Of a stretch of 50,076 nt of DNA, positions 33,917-42,720 are shown one piece after another. How positions within the stretch are numbered: the stretch's first letter is position 1; each line of letters opens with the position of its first letter. The translations under genes and the position numbers were made by a program. Origin of the DNA: Lysobacter antibioticus (GTDB taxonomy: Bacteria > Pseudomonadota > Gammaproteobacteria > Xanthomonadales > Xanthomonadaceae); contig NZ_JMTZ01000086.1 in NCBI RefSeq assembly GCF_000731095.1, positions 1-50,076 of the forward strand, written 5' to 3'. The notes beneath the pieces were generated by a model. That model did no database searches, was not told the origin of the DNA, and saw only the letters and a list, made by a program, of their open reading frames with translations.

Positions 33917-36900
33917 TTACGGAGTGACGGTCAAGGCCACCCGCAACGCCACCTTCGGCCGCACCGGATCGTCGCTGGCCACGCAGACATAACCCACGTG
34001 TCCGCCCGGCGCGAGGCCGGCGGTGTTGATGCGCACGCGATTGGCGATCGTGCCGTGTCCCGGCACGGTGCCGAAGGCGCGCGTCGGCGCACCGATCCAC
34101 GGCGCACCGCAAGCGCTCAGGCCCTGGATGTCGTAGGCCAGCCCGGCGAAACCGGCACCGGCCAACCAGGTGCCGACACCGCTCGCGTTCGGCGCGATGG
34201 TGCGGAACTGGCTGTCGCCGCTGTTGGAGGCGAACCAGACCCAGCGGTTGGCGAAGCTGGTACGCGCATTCACCACCAGCCAGTAGCGGCCCGGAGCGAG
34301 TTCGACGTTCTGCCCGGCCGCGACCAGGTCCAGCGCGATGTTGGCGCCGTCCAGGGTCACGCCCACGCCGTTCGGCGCGGAGGTGTAGCTCCACACCGCA
34401 CTGCCGGCCAACGGGTTGCTGCTGGGATTACCGCCGTTGTCGGCATACACGCTCCAGCTGATGTTGGTCGCCGTGCTCGCCAGGGACGCACCGCTGGACA
34501 CGAAGCCTTCCGAGAACAGCTTGGACAGGCGGGTGGTGTCGGTCAGGGTGAAATCGTCGCTGGAGAACTGCGCCGGCAGACCGCCGGCCGAGGCCGGGTC
34601 GGTGTAGATCGTGCTGCGGAAGCCGCTGGCGACGCCTTCGCTGCTGGCGTTGACGACGGTGCGCGATGCCGAACCGGTGTTGTCGACCTGGAACTCCAGC
34701 GGCGAGGCGCTGGTGTTGCCGATGCTGAAGTCGGCGAAACCGCGGCTGCCGGCCCTCAGGCTCAGCGACACTTGTTCCGGGCTCAACGCGATCGCCGGCG
34801 GCGGCACCGAGATCGCGATCGGCAGATGCAGATCGGGCGATGCGCGGGTCAACATCGGCTTGAGGTCGAGCTGACCGAAGTGCCAGCTTCCGTCCTTGGC
34901 GAAGCCCTTGCTCAGCACGATCACGTGCACCGTCGTGCTCTGCCCGGGCGCGGACAGGAACACCGGCGGGAAGGCGATGCCGTCGAGTCCCTTCACCTGC
35001 GCCAGCCACAACTCCGGCTTGCCCTGGGCATGGCGGAAGACGCGCTTGAACGTGCACGAGCCATAGCACTCACGCTTGTCCAGGCTGGCCAGGTTGAGCT
35101 TGGAGACGTCGCCGCCGGTGGCCGGATCGGCCGCCAGGAAGTTCGCCGTGGTTTCGTTGAGCACCAGGCCCGAGCGCAAGGCGCGATCGACCTGGATGCG
35201 GCCCGCTCCCTTGGCGAAGGCGTCGGCCGGGGTGACTTCGTCTTCTTTGAAGACCTCTTCCTTCGAGGTCATCATCAAGGCCGACTTGATCTCGTGCGAG
35301 GTCCAATCGGGCTTGGCCTGGCGCAACAGCGCGGCGGCGCCGGCCTGATGCGGCGAGGCCATCGAGGTGCCGCTGAGCAGGCCGACGATGTTCTCGCTGC
35401 CGGTCAGGGTGGTGCCGGAAATCACCGCGAGTATGTTGACGCCGGGTGCGGTGACGTCGGGCTTGATCAGATCCAGGCCGTCGGTCGGTCCGCGCGAGCT
35501 GAAACCTGCGAGCACATCGGGCGTGTTCGGAATCGGCGTCGGCGGGAAGTTGATCCCGCCGGTCGTCGTATTGCCGTTGCCGGTGGCGAAATTACGCAAG
35601 GCATCGCTGTCGGTCTGCGCGGCGAGGAAGGTCGGGATCGTCGTGCCCGGGACGCTGGGCGAGGTGGCGCCCGGCTGGTTATTGGCGATCACCACCGCGA
35701 CCGCACCCGCGGCGGCTGCGTTGTTGACCTTGACAGTGAAGTTGCAGGTGCCGCGACGCACCACCGCGACCGCATTCTGGAAGGTGGCGGCCGGGAACGC
35801 GGCGCAACCGTCGGCGGCGGTATCGATGCCGGCGCTGACGCGGACCGGCGTGGTCGGCGGCAAGGACGTGGTGAACGCCGCGCCGGACGAGCCTTCGGTC
35901 AGTACCACCGCCTGCAACGCCGGCGGCACGGCGCCGGGGCCGGTCACCTGCAGCAGATAGGCGAAGGTGCCGCGGCCGTGCTGGGAAGCGGCGGTCGTCG
36001 AGGTCCACGGTTCCTGGTGGCCGAGCGTGTTCGGGCCGGGGCCGCTGTTGCCGGCCGAGGTGGCGATGTAGATGCCGGCATCGGCCGCGTTGAGGAAGGC
36101 CAGCGACACCGCTTCGCCCCACGGCGAGGCGCCGCCGCCGATCGAGTAATTGATCACGTCGACGCCGTCGGCGATCGCCTGGTCGACCGCGGCCACCGCC
36201 GAGGTGTTGGGGCATTGGCCTTGGTTGGTCGCGATGATCGTGTAGCAGATGTCGTAGGCGATGATGTTGGCGTGCGGTGCGACGCCGGAAATACGGATGT
36301 TGCGGCCCTTGTAATTCGCGGTCCAGGCGTTGCCGGCCGCGGTCGACGCGGTGTGGCTGCCGTGGCTGTTGGTGTCGCCGAAACCGGGCTCTTCGCGCAG
36401 GCCCGCAACGCCGCAGGTGTTGCCGGGCGGCCCGCAGACGAAGTCGTAACCGCCGATCAGCTTGTCGTTGCAACGGCCTTCGTCGACGCCGCCGGGGGCA
36501 CAGGTGCCGAGGTAGTTGCCGCTGCCGTTGGGATTGATGTGCTGATAGCCGGTATCGTCGACCGCGGCGAACGCCGGGCTGCCGAAGTTGATGCCGGTAT
36601 CGAGCACGCCGACCACCACGCCTTCGCCGCGGAACTGAGTCGGGCTGGCGTTCCACAACGCCGGCGCGCCGATCAGCTGCGGGCCGACGTCGGTCGCCAG
36701 CGGATACTCGCGGTATTCCTCGACCAGTTCGACGCCGGGCAACTTGGCGATGCGCGCGGCTTCGTTCTGGGTCATGCGGGTGACCACGCCGTTGACGGCG
36801 TGATGCATGCGGCGCTCGATCGCGAGCGGACGACCGATCAACGAACTGATGCCGCGCTCGTGATCGCGCTGCACGGTGTCGAGATGGCGTACGTAGCTGC

Positions 36901-37231
36901 GCGCTTGCGCGCTGTGTACGTCGATGCGATTGCCGTCCGCGCTGTTGGCGGCAGCGCTGTTCGCGTTCTGCGCGCCGGCCAGGCGTTGCGGCGCGGGCAG
37001 GCCCGCGACTTCGCCGTGGTAGGTGCTGAGCGGCGCTTCCTTGTACAACACGATGTAACGGCTGGTCTGGGTTTCCAGGCCGTTATGGATACGATTCGGC
37101 GATGGTGCGCCGCCGATCGCGCCGGCATCGGCCGGGCTGTCGTTCGAGAGACCGCGGATCGCGGCCCCCGCGAGCGCCGCCAGCCCGACCAGGCTGATGG
37201 CGATCGTCAATCGGTTCAGTGCAGTTGGCAT
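33917..37231 (-). CDS. S8 subtilisin-like secreted protease, paralogue 1
   Basis: A 1104-residue exported serine protease. An N-terminal hydrophobic signal or anchor (about 8-27) precedes an I9-like propeptide (about 55-175; SRYIVLYKEAPLSTY). The peptidase S8 domain has Asp211 (VVGVLDTGINF), His290 (NSHGSHTAS), oxyanion Asn395 and Ser623 (GTSMASPH). A PA domain (about 460-540) is inserted between His and Ser, and the family's Cys pairs (CAPGG, RCNDK, DFVC, CGV) are present. About 480 C-terminal residues hold Fn3/Ig-like beta domains ending in GYVCVASDDPVRPKVALRVALTVTP. The ATG at 37231 has GAGGAG at 8 nt. It is one of three paralogues in tandem. Architecture resembles cucumisin-like/lactocepin-group subtilases. 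Confidence 0.93.
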   Translation of the reverse strand: MPTALNRLTIAISLVGLAALAGAAIRGLSNDSPADAGAIGGAPSPNRIHNGLETQTSRYIVLYKEAPLSTYHGEVAGLPAPQRLAGAQNANSAAANSADGNRIDVHSAQARSYVRHLDTVQRDHERGISSLIGRPLAIERRMHHAVNGVVTRMTQNEAARIAKLPGVELVEEYREYPLATDVGPQLIGAPALWNASPTQFRGEGVVVGVLDTGINFGSPAFAAVDDTGYQHINPNGSGNYLGTCAPGGVDEGRCNDKLIGGYDFVCGPPGNTCGVAGLREEPGFGDTNSHGSHTASTAAGNAWTANYKGRNIRISGVAPHANIIAYDICYTIIATNQGQCPNTSAVAAVDQAIADGVDVINYSIGGGASPWGEAVSLAFLNAADAGIYIATSAGNSGPGPNTLGHQEPWTSTTAASQHGRGTFAYLLQVTGPGAVPPALQAVVLTEGSSGAAFTTSLPPTTPVRVSAGIDTAADGCAAFPAATFQNAVAVVRRGTCNFTVKVNNAAAAGAVAVVIANNQPGATSPSVPGTTIPTFLAAQTDSDALRNFATGNGNTTTGGINFPPTPIPNTPDVLAGFSSRGPTDGLDLIKPDVTAPGVNILAVISGTTLTGSENIVGLLSGTSMASPHQAGAAALLRQAKPDWTSHEIKSALMMTSKEEVFKEDEVTPADAFAKGAGRIQVDRALRSGLVLNETTANFLAADPATGGDVSKLNLASLDKRECYGSCTFKRVFRHAQGKPELWLAQVKGLDGIAFPPVFLSAPGQSTTVHVIVLSKGFAKDGSWHFGQLDLKPMLTRASPDLHLPIAISVPPPAIALSPEQVSLSLRAGSRGFADFSIGNTSASPLEFQVDNTGSASRTVVNASSEGVASGFRSTIYTDPASAGGLPAQFSSDDFTLTDTTRLSKLFSEGFVSSGASLASTATNISWSVYADNGGNPSSNPLAGSAVWSYTSAPNGVGVTLDGANIALDLVAAGQNVELAPGRYWLVVNARTSFANRWVWFASNSGDSQFRTIAPNASGVGTWLAGAGFAGLAYDIQGLSACGAPWIGAPTRAFGTVPGHGTIANRVRINTAGLAPGGHVGYVCVASDDPVRPKVALRVALTVTP

Positions 37232-37455
37232 GAGAGATCTCCTCGTCCGTTCGCGAAGAAACCGCCCCACGCCTGCCCCCTCAGGCATGTCGCGGTTCGA
37301 ATTCAGGAAGGTAAAGATCGTCGGCGACGAACGGCGGCCCTGCTCCGTGCCCGCAGCCCCCCAGCGCCCTTCCAAGCGCCGGAACTACCGCAAACGCAAC
37401 GAGGCGTTGCCTCCCCTCCCAAGCCAGCAGCCTGCTGGAGGCTCGAACGTTGCGG

Positions 37456-37471
37456 CGTGATGAGTAACACA
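37456..37471. promoter_or_regulatory. Candidate CRP/Clp-like binding site
   Basis: The minus strand reads TGTGTTACTCATCACG, matching TGTGA-N6-TCACA at 8 of 10 positions, about 225 bp upstream of subtilase 1. It is similar to the site upstream of the giant autotransporter. Confidence 0.4.
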
Positions 37472-37619
37472 TTTTCGATGCGCCCACAGATGCTTTTTCG
37501 GCATGTTGCAGTGCTGAAACCTCAGTTCCGGGGCAGGCGCGGACGTGCGGCCGATGCCGGCCAGCGATGGCAGCGAGGCCGAGCGAACCTGCGAGCCCTC
37601 GGCGAGGTTGCCGCTAACG

Positions 37620-37650
37620 ACGACGGCGCCCGGTGGGGCGCCGTCGTTTT
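37620..37650. terminator. Hairpin terminator between subtilases 1 and 2
   Basis: A 12-bp stem ACGACGGCGCCC / GGGCGCCGTCGT with a GGTG loop. The T-run (TTTT) is on the plus-strand side, yet the flanking genes are on the minus strand, so it is an imperfect terminator for subtilase 2. Confidence 0.6.
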
Positions 37651-37727
37651 GTTGCGCCGCGGCAGAGTCGCGGTATTCACCTTGCATCGCAGCACGAGCC
37701 GCGAGTGAGGCGCGCTGCGGTGCGGCC

Positions 37728-40700
37728 TCAGGGCGTCACGGTCAACTCCACGCGCAAGGCCGAGTTGGGGCGCTCGGGATCGTCGCTGGAGACGCAGACA
37801 TAACCGACGTAGTGCCCAGGGGCGAGACCGTTGCTGACGATGGTGACGTCGTGGTCGTCGCCATTGCCGATTCCGACTTGGCCGCTGCCCAAGTTGGTGA
37901 GTATCCAGCTCGCTCCGCAGGTATGCCGCGTCTCGACGCTCCAGGCCAGTCCGGTCCCGCCGGGCCCGGGCAAGCCATTTCTCCAGTTGTAGAAACCCAG
38001 ACGCATGGCGCGATAGCCGTTGCTCCCGGCCAAGTTCGATTGCAGCCAGATCCACTGCGTGGCTTGCGCCGTGCGCACGTAAGGCACCAACCAATACCGT
38101 CCAGGCGCCAGGTCGAGCGTTTGATTGGCCGCAGCGAGATCCAAGCCGATATCGCCCCCCTTGAGACGCAGACCGGGCGCGGTCATCGAAGCGGTGGAGA
38201 AATTCCAGACCGCCGGTGGATTGCCGACCGTCATCGGGTGTCCGGATGGGTTGCCGTTGAAATCCGGATACACGCTCCACCCCAACATCATGGCCACGTT
38301 CGCCAACGGCGAGCCGCCGCTATTCGCGCCTCGCACGAGCATTTTGCCGATGCGCGTGGTTTCGGTGAGGGTGAAATCCTCGGCGGCGAAGGCCGCCGGC
38401 GGATTGAGGTTGGGATCGGTGAAGATCGTGCTCACGTCTCCATACGCGATAGGCGAGGCGCTGGTGTCCACCAGCGTACGCAGTGCGGTGCCACCGAGCT
38501 GGAACTGATACAGCAAGGACGAGCCGCCACGATTTTCGACACGGAACGGCACGGTCGCGTTGCTGCCCGCGGCCACGGTCAACGATACCTGCGCCGGATT
38601 GAACGCGATCGCCGGCGGCGGCACCGCGATCGCAATCGGCAAACGCAGAACGGCCTGGGTACTGCCGCTGCCGGAGCTGAGTTCCAAGCGGCCGTGGCGC
38701 CACGAGTTGTCTTTCGGCACGCCGCTGCTGTCGATGGTGACGAGCACCGCCTGGCTTGCGCCGGGCGTCAGCGTGAACTGGGTCGGCGCGATCGAGCCGG
38801 GAAAGCCATGCAGCACCAGGTTCCAGGTCTGTGCGTTCGCCGAGGTATTGCGGAAAACCCGGGTGAAGCTGCAACTGTCGGGACACTTCGCCTGCGCCAG
38901 GCTCGCCAGGTTCAAGTTCGCCGGGTCGCCGCCGTTGGCCGGATTGGCCGCGCGGAAGTTCGCCGCGGTTTCGTCGAGCACCAGGCCGGCGCTCCAGGCC
39001 TGATCGACGCGAATGCGGCCGGCACCGATCGCATGCGCATTGCCGGGCGTGTACTCGTCGGGCAGGAACACCTCGGGCTTGGCGGTCATCATCAAGGCCG
39101 ACTTGAGCTCGGCCGCGCTCCATTGAGGCCGTGCCTGACGCAGCAACGCCGCCGCGCCGGCATTGTGCGCGGCCGCGATCGACGTGCCGTTCGCCAACGC
39201 GACCGCGGACTCGCTGCCGCTGATCGCCGTGCCCGACGTCGCCGCCAGCACCAGCACGCCGGGTGCGGTCAGGTCGGGCTTGAGCACGGAGAAACGGCCG
39301 GCCGGCCCGCGGCCGCTGCTGCCGGCCAACACGTCGGGCGTGTTCGGGATCGGCGTCGCCGGATAGCCGATGCCGGCGGTCGCCGAGGCCTGGGCCATGG
39401 CGAAATCGCGCAACTGCGTGCCATCGGCGGCGGAAACGTGGAAGGCCGGGATGGTCGTGCCTGGATAGGTCGGCGCGAACGTGCCCGGCACGTTGTTGGC
39501 CATCACCACCGCGACCGCACCGGCGGCAGCGGCGTTGTTGACCTTGATCGAGAAGGTGCAGGTGCCACGGCGCATGATCGCAATCGCGCCCTGGAACGTC
39601 CCGCTTGGGAATGCACTGCAACCATCGGACCCGGTGTTGATGCCCGGACTCGCACGCAACGGCGTGCTCGCGTCTATCGCCGCAGTCAGCGCTACACCGG
39701 TACTGCTTTCGCCCAGGACGATCGTCTGCACCGCCGCCGGCACCGGTGCGGGCCCGGTGACCTGCAGCAAGGAAGCGAACTCGCCGCGCCCATGCTGCGC
39801 GGCCGCGGTCGTCGCGACCCAGGGTTCGAGATGCTCGACCTTGCCCGCCTCCGAGCCCAGGTTGCCTGCCGGCACCGCCACATAGATGCCGGCTTCGGTG
39901 GCGTTGAGCAAAGCCAAGGACACCGCTTCGCCCCAAGGTTCGAGACCGCCGGTGATCGACAGGTTGAGCACGTCGACGATGCCGTCGGCCACGGCCTGGT
40001 CGACCGCCGCGACGACCGACACGCTCGGGCAATAGCCCTGCCCGGTCGAGACCGCGCTGTAACAGGCGTCGTAAGCGATCAGGTTGGCGTGCGGAGCCAC
40101 GCCAGAGATGGCGACGTCGCGGCCCTTGTACTGGACCGTGCGCGCATTGCCCGCGGCCACCGATGCCACCTGCGTGCCGTGGCCTTGGCTATCGCCGAAA
40201 CCGGGCTCTTCGCGCACCGTCGAGATGCCGCAAAAATTGCCCGGCGCGCCGCAGACGAAATCGTACCCGCCGATCAGCTTGTCGTTGCAGCGCCCTTGGT
40301 CGACGCCGCCGGGAGCGCAGGAACCGAGATAATTGCCGCTGCCGAGCGGATTGACGTGTTGATGATTCGCCGCATCCACGCCGGCGAACGACGGGCTGCC
40401 GAAGTTGATGCCCGAGTCGATCATGCCGATCACCACGCCATCGCCCTGGAACGAGGTCGGGACGGCATTCCACAACGCCGGTGCGCCGAGCAACGCCGGT
40501 CCGGTGTCGCCGGCCTGGGCGTATTCGCGATACGGCTCGACCAGCAAGACTTCGGGGTGTTCCGCGACACGCGCAGCCTCGGCCGCGCTCAAGCGCACTA
40601 CCGCACCATTGAGCGCGTGACGCAGGCGCCGCTCGACGTGCAGGCGGCGTCCGAGCGCACGGCCGATCTCGGCCTCGTGCTGCGCCTGCAGGCGCTCGAG

Positions 40701-41012
40701 GTGATCCAGATAGGCGCGTGCGCCATTGCCATGCACGTCCAACCGTCCGCGGCCGGCAGGGCCGGCCTGCTGTCGCGCCGGTGCCGGCAGATAACCCGAC
40801 TGACCGCGATAGGCGCTCAGCGGCGCCTCGCGATAGACCACGAAGTAACGCACGGCGTCGCCGCCGCTGCCCGTACTCAAGCCCGGTGGCGGAGCGCCGC
40901 CAACCGGTCCCGAATTTCCTGCCTCCTCGCGCGACACCTTCATGGCCGCGAAAGCGAGCGCTGTCACCGCCGCCGCGGCTAGCGCCACGGCGATCGAAAT
41001 CTGCTTCGACAT
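37728..41012 (-). CDS. S8 subtilisin-like secreted protease, paralogue 2, with altered Ser motif
   Basis: 1094 residues, same layout as its neighbours: signal or anchor (about 5-24), I9-like propeptide (RYFVVYREAPLSAY), S8 domain with inserted PA domain, then C-terminal beta domains ending GYVCVSSDDPERPNSALRVELTVTP. The triad is retained (Asp199, His278 in GHGTQVAS, oxyanion Asn384, Ser611), but the usual GTSMASP-H around the serine is GTSIAAAH. Both paralogues next door keep GTSMASPH. It is also the most diverged of the three around His (QGHGTQVAS rather than NSHGSH-AS). It may have changed activity or specificity. The ATG at 41012 has GGGGAGAC at 8 nt. Confidence 0.92.
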   Translation of the reverse strand: MSKQISIAVALAAAAVTALAFAAMKVSREEAGNSGPVGGAPPPGLSTGSGGDAVRYFVVYREAPLSAYRGQSGYLPAPARQQAGPAGRGRLDVHGNGARAYLDHLERLQAQHEAEIGRALGRRLHVERRLRHALNGAVVRLSAAEAARVAEHPEVLLVEPYREYAQAGDTGPALLGAPALWNAVPTSFQGDGVVIGMIDSGINFGSPSFAGVDAANHQHVNPLGSGNYLGSCAPGGVDQGRCNDKLIGGYDFVCGAPGNFCGISTVREEPGFGDSQGHGTQVASVAAGNARTVQYKGRDVAISGVAPHANLIAYDACYSAVSTGQGYCPSVSVVAAVDQAVADGIVDVLNLSITGGLEPWGEAVSLALLNATEAGIYVAVPAGNLGSEAGKVEHLEPWVATTAAAQHGRGEFASLLQVTGPAPVPAAVQTIVLGESSTGVALTAAIDASTPLRASPGINTGSDGCSAFPSGTFQGAIAIMRRGTCTFSIKVNNAAAAGAVAVVMANNVPGTFAPTYPGTTIPAFHVSAADGTQLRDFAMAQASATAGIGYPATPIPNTPDVLAGSSGRGPAGRFSVLKPDLTAPGVLVLAATSGTAISGSESAVALANGTSIAAAHNAGAAALLRQARPQWSAAELKSALMMTAKPEVFLPDEYTPGNAHAIGAGRIRVDQAWSAGLVLDETAANFRAANPANGGDPANLNLASLAQAKCPDSCSFTRVFRNTSANAQTWNLVLHGFPGSIAPTQFTLTPGASQAVLVTIDSSGVPKDNSWRHGRLELSSGSGSTQAVLRLPIAIAVPPPAIAFNPAQVSLTVAAGSNATVPFRVENRGGSSLLYQFQLGGTALRTLVDTSASPIAYGDVSTIFTDPNLNPPAAFAAEDFTLTETTRIGKMLVRGANSGGSPLANVAMMLGWSVYPDFNGNPSGHPMTVGNPPAVWNFSTASMTAPGLRLKGGDIGLDLAAANQTLDLAPGRYWLVPYVRTAQATQWIWLQSNLAGSNGYRAMRLGFYNWRNGLPGPGGTGLAWSVETRHTCGASWILTNLGSGQVGIGNGDDHDVTIVSNGLAPGHYVGYVCVSSDDPERPNSALRVELTVTP

Positions 41013-41196
41013 CCTGTTGTCTCCCCGGGTGATGGGACGGTACGAGCGCACCGCCCGGCCGCGATGTTCGCATTGCGCCATGCGGATGTCCGCTGCGGCC
41101 GCGCGCATTGCGGTGGCTTGCAAAGGCACAACCAAGCTGCGCCCGACCGGCCGCCGAGGCTGCGATGCCGGGACCCGCCCGGAAGCCTGCGTGCCT
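41013..41196. other. Upstream region of subtilase 2
   Basis: About 180 bp holding the ribosome-binding site and presumably the promoter of subtilase 2. No gene and no clear -35/-10 pair were seen. Confidence 0.4.
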
Positions 41197-41225
41197 AAAA
41201 AAAGCGGCGCCCTCACGAGCGCCGC
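41197..41225 (-). terminator. Terminator of the YadA-like gene
   Basis: GCGGCGC / GCGCCGC stem with an 8-nt loop, followed on the minus strand by TTTTTTT. It lies about 85 bp past the adhesin stop. Confidence 0.85.
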
Positions 41226-41308
41226 CCAGAACTTGCCGCTTTTTGAAATCGCGCTTCAACGATCGGACATGAACTGCCCTGGGTTACGCGACAACAATGC
41301 GAACCGCC

Positions 41309-42577
41309 TTACCAGCCGAAGCCGACGCCCACGCCCGCCGAGCTTTCCGAATCGCTGAACGCACCGCCGACGGTCACCGTGGCGCGGTCGCTGATCGCGC
41401 GCTGATAGCCGATCGACAAGGCCTGCTCGCCGCCCTGGAAACCGGCGCCGACCGCGATGCGGTTCTGGGTGCGCAGGCCGGCCGCGCTGGCCGACATCTG
41501 CACCATCGCCGAAGTCATCGCGCCCAGCTTGTCGATGCGTTCGTCCTGCTTGTTGAAACGCCAGTTCATGTCGTCGCGCAGTTCGTTGATCGCCGCGGTC
41601 GGCGCCGCCAGCATCTGGTTCATGCGCGCATCGGTGTAGGTGTTGGCGCTGCGCAGCGTCTGCGCATCGCCGGCCTGCACCTGGGCGACGTTGGCCGCAT
41701 CGGTCGGCGCGGTGCCGGTGGCGACGTTGGACACGCGCGTGCCGCCACCGCCCTGCAGAGTGACCTGTGCCTTCGAAGCGTCGTCATAGGTCACCGACGA
41801 AGCCACGCCGGCGCCGACCCGCGTGTAGAGATCGGTCAAACGGCCGTCGACCGCGGAGAAGGCCGCGCCGACGTCGTTGTAGTTGCCGCCCTGGATTACA
41901 TAGGTCGGCGGCGTGAACACGCCGCCGGCGAAGCTCGCGCCGCCGCCGAAGGCGCCGCTCAGGGTGTTGAGCTGCGAAAGGTTCACCGCATCGGTGTCCT
42001 GGGTCGCGGCGGCGACGTTGACCAATTGCCGCTCGCTGCCGGCGGCGCCGAAGGACACGCTGTTGGCGCGGTCGGCGATGGAATCGCTGCCGAGCGCGAC
42101 CGAGCCGACGGCCGACGCCGAGCTGTTGGCGCCCAACGCGGTGGCGTTGTCGACGCTGGCCGAACTGCCGGCACCGCTGGCGGTGGAGAAGCGTCCGCCG
42201 GCCGTGCTGGCCGAGCCGCTCGCGGTGGAGAACTCGCCGGCCGCGGTGGCGCTGTCGCCGATCGCGCTGCTGTTGGCGGCCGAAGCGGTCGCGCCGGTGC
42301 CGACTGCGGTGCTCTGGTCGCCCGCGGCGGTGGTGCCCGCGCCGACCGCAACCGCGCCGACCGCGCTGGCGGTCGCGCCGGCGCCGGTGGCCACGGCGAA
42401 GTCGCCGTCGGCGCTGGCGCCCTGACCGCAAGCGATGGCGCTGCCGCCGGCGGCGGTGGCGCCGCCGGTGGTGGTGCCGCCGAAGCCGTCGTCGAGCACG
42501 CAGGGCTCGCCGGCCCAGACGGTTGTGCAAGCCAGCGAAAGAGCGGCAGCGAGAAGAGTCTTGTGCGAAATGTTCAA
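41309..42577 (-). CDS. YadA-like trimeric autotransporter adhesin
   Basis: A 422-residue type Vc adhesin. A signal peptide (NISHKTLLAAALSLACTTVWA) is followed by a head of 14-residue left-handed-roll repeats (about 45-170; AVGAGTTAAGDQSTAVGTGATA), a neck (RQLVNVAAATQDTDAVNLSQL), a second neck-like VSNVATGTAPTDAANVAQV, a coiled-coil stalk and a membrane anchor of about 75 residues (NRIAVGAGFQGGEQALSIGYQRAISDRATVTVGGAF, ending in Trp). It is short for the family. A TTG start at 42577 is proposed because TGGGGGA lies 5 nt upstream and it starts the signal peptide cleanly. ATGs at 42622 and 42646 are in frame but lack ribosome-binding sites. It sits between subtilases 2 and 3, on the same strand. 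Confidence 0.88.
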   Translation of the reverse strand: MNISHKTLLAAALSLACTTVWAGEPCVLDDGFGGTTTGGATAAGGSAIACGQGASADGDFAVATGAGATASAVGAVAVGAGTTAAGDQSTAVGTGATASAANSSAIGDSATAAGEFSTASGSASTAGGRFSTASGAGSSASVDNATALGANSSASAVGSVALGSDSIADRANSVSFGAAGSERQLVNVAAATQDTDAVNLSQLNTLSGAFGGGASFAGGVFTPPTYVIQGGNYNDVGAAFSAVDGRLTDLYTRVGAGVASSVTYDDASKAQVTLQGGGGTRVSNVATGTAPTDAANVAQVQAGDAQTLRSANTYTDARMNQMLAAPTAAINELRDDMNWRFNKQDERIDKLGAMTSAMVQMSASAAGLRTQNRIAVGAGFQGGEQALSIGYQRAISDRATVTVGGAFSDSESSAGVGVGFGW

Positions 42578-42682
42578 ACTGTCCCCCAGTAGGATGTCGT
42601 GCGCCGCCGCGGATCCGTGCATCGGCGCGGCGGTGGAAAGAGGCATCGACGCGGACCGCACAAGCGGCCGCGCCGGGTTTTG

Positions 42683-42714
42683 AGGTGCCGGACCCGAATG
42701 CGGGTCCGGCACCC
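42683..42714 (-). terminator. Strong hairpin after subtilase 3
   Basis: GGTGCCGGACCC / GGGTCCGGCACC, a perfect 12-bp stem directly past the stop. There is no U-tract on the minus strand, so partial read-through into the YadA-like gene is possible. Confidence 0.55.
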
Positions 42715-42720
42715 GGAGCG

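Larger units (their letters stand above)
37232..37727. other. Control region of subtilase 1 and end region of subtilase 2
   Basis: About 500 bp without a supported gene. It holds the CRP/Clp-like site (37456-37471) and the hairpin at 37620-37650. Confidence 0.55.

Noticed and set aside
33998-37708. Plus-strand long open frames opposite the three subtilases (also 37545-40982 and 42523-46089)
   Set aside because: All three show the same antisense composition and mirror the conserved proteases. Their mutual similarity comes only from the paralogy of the true genes.
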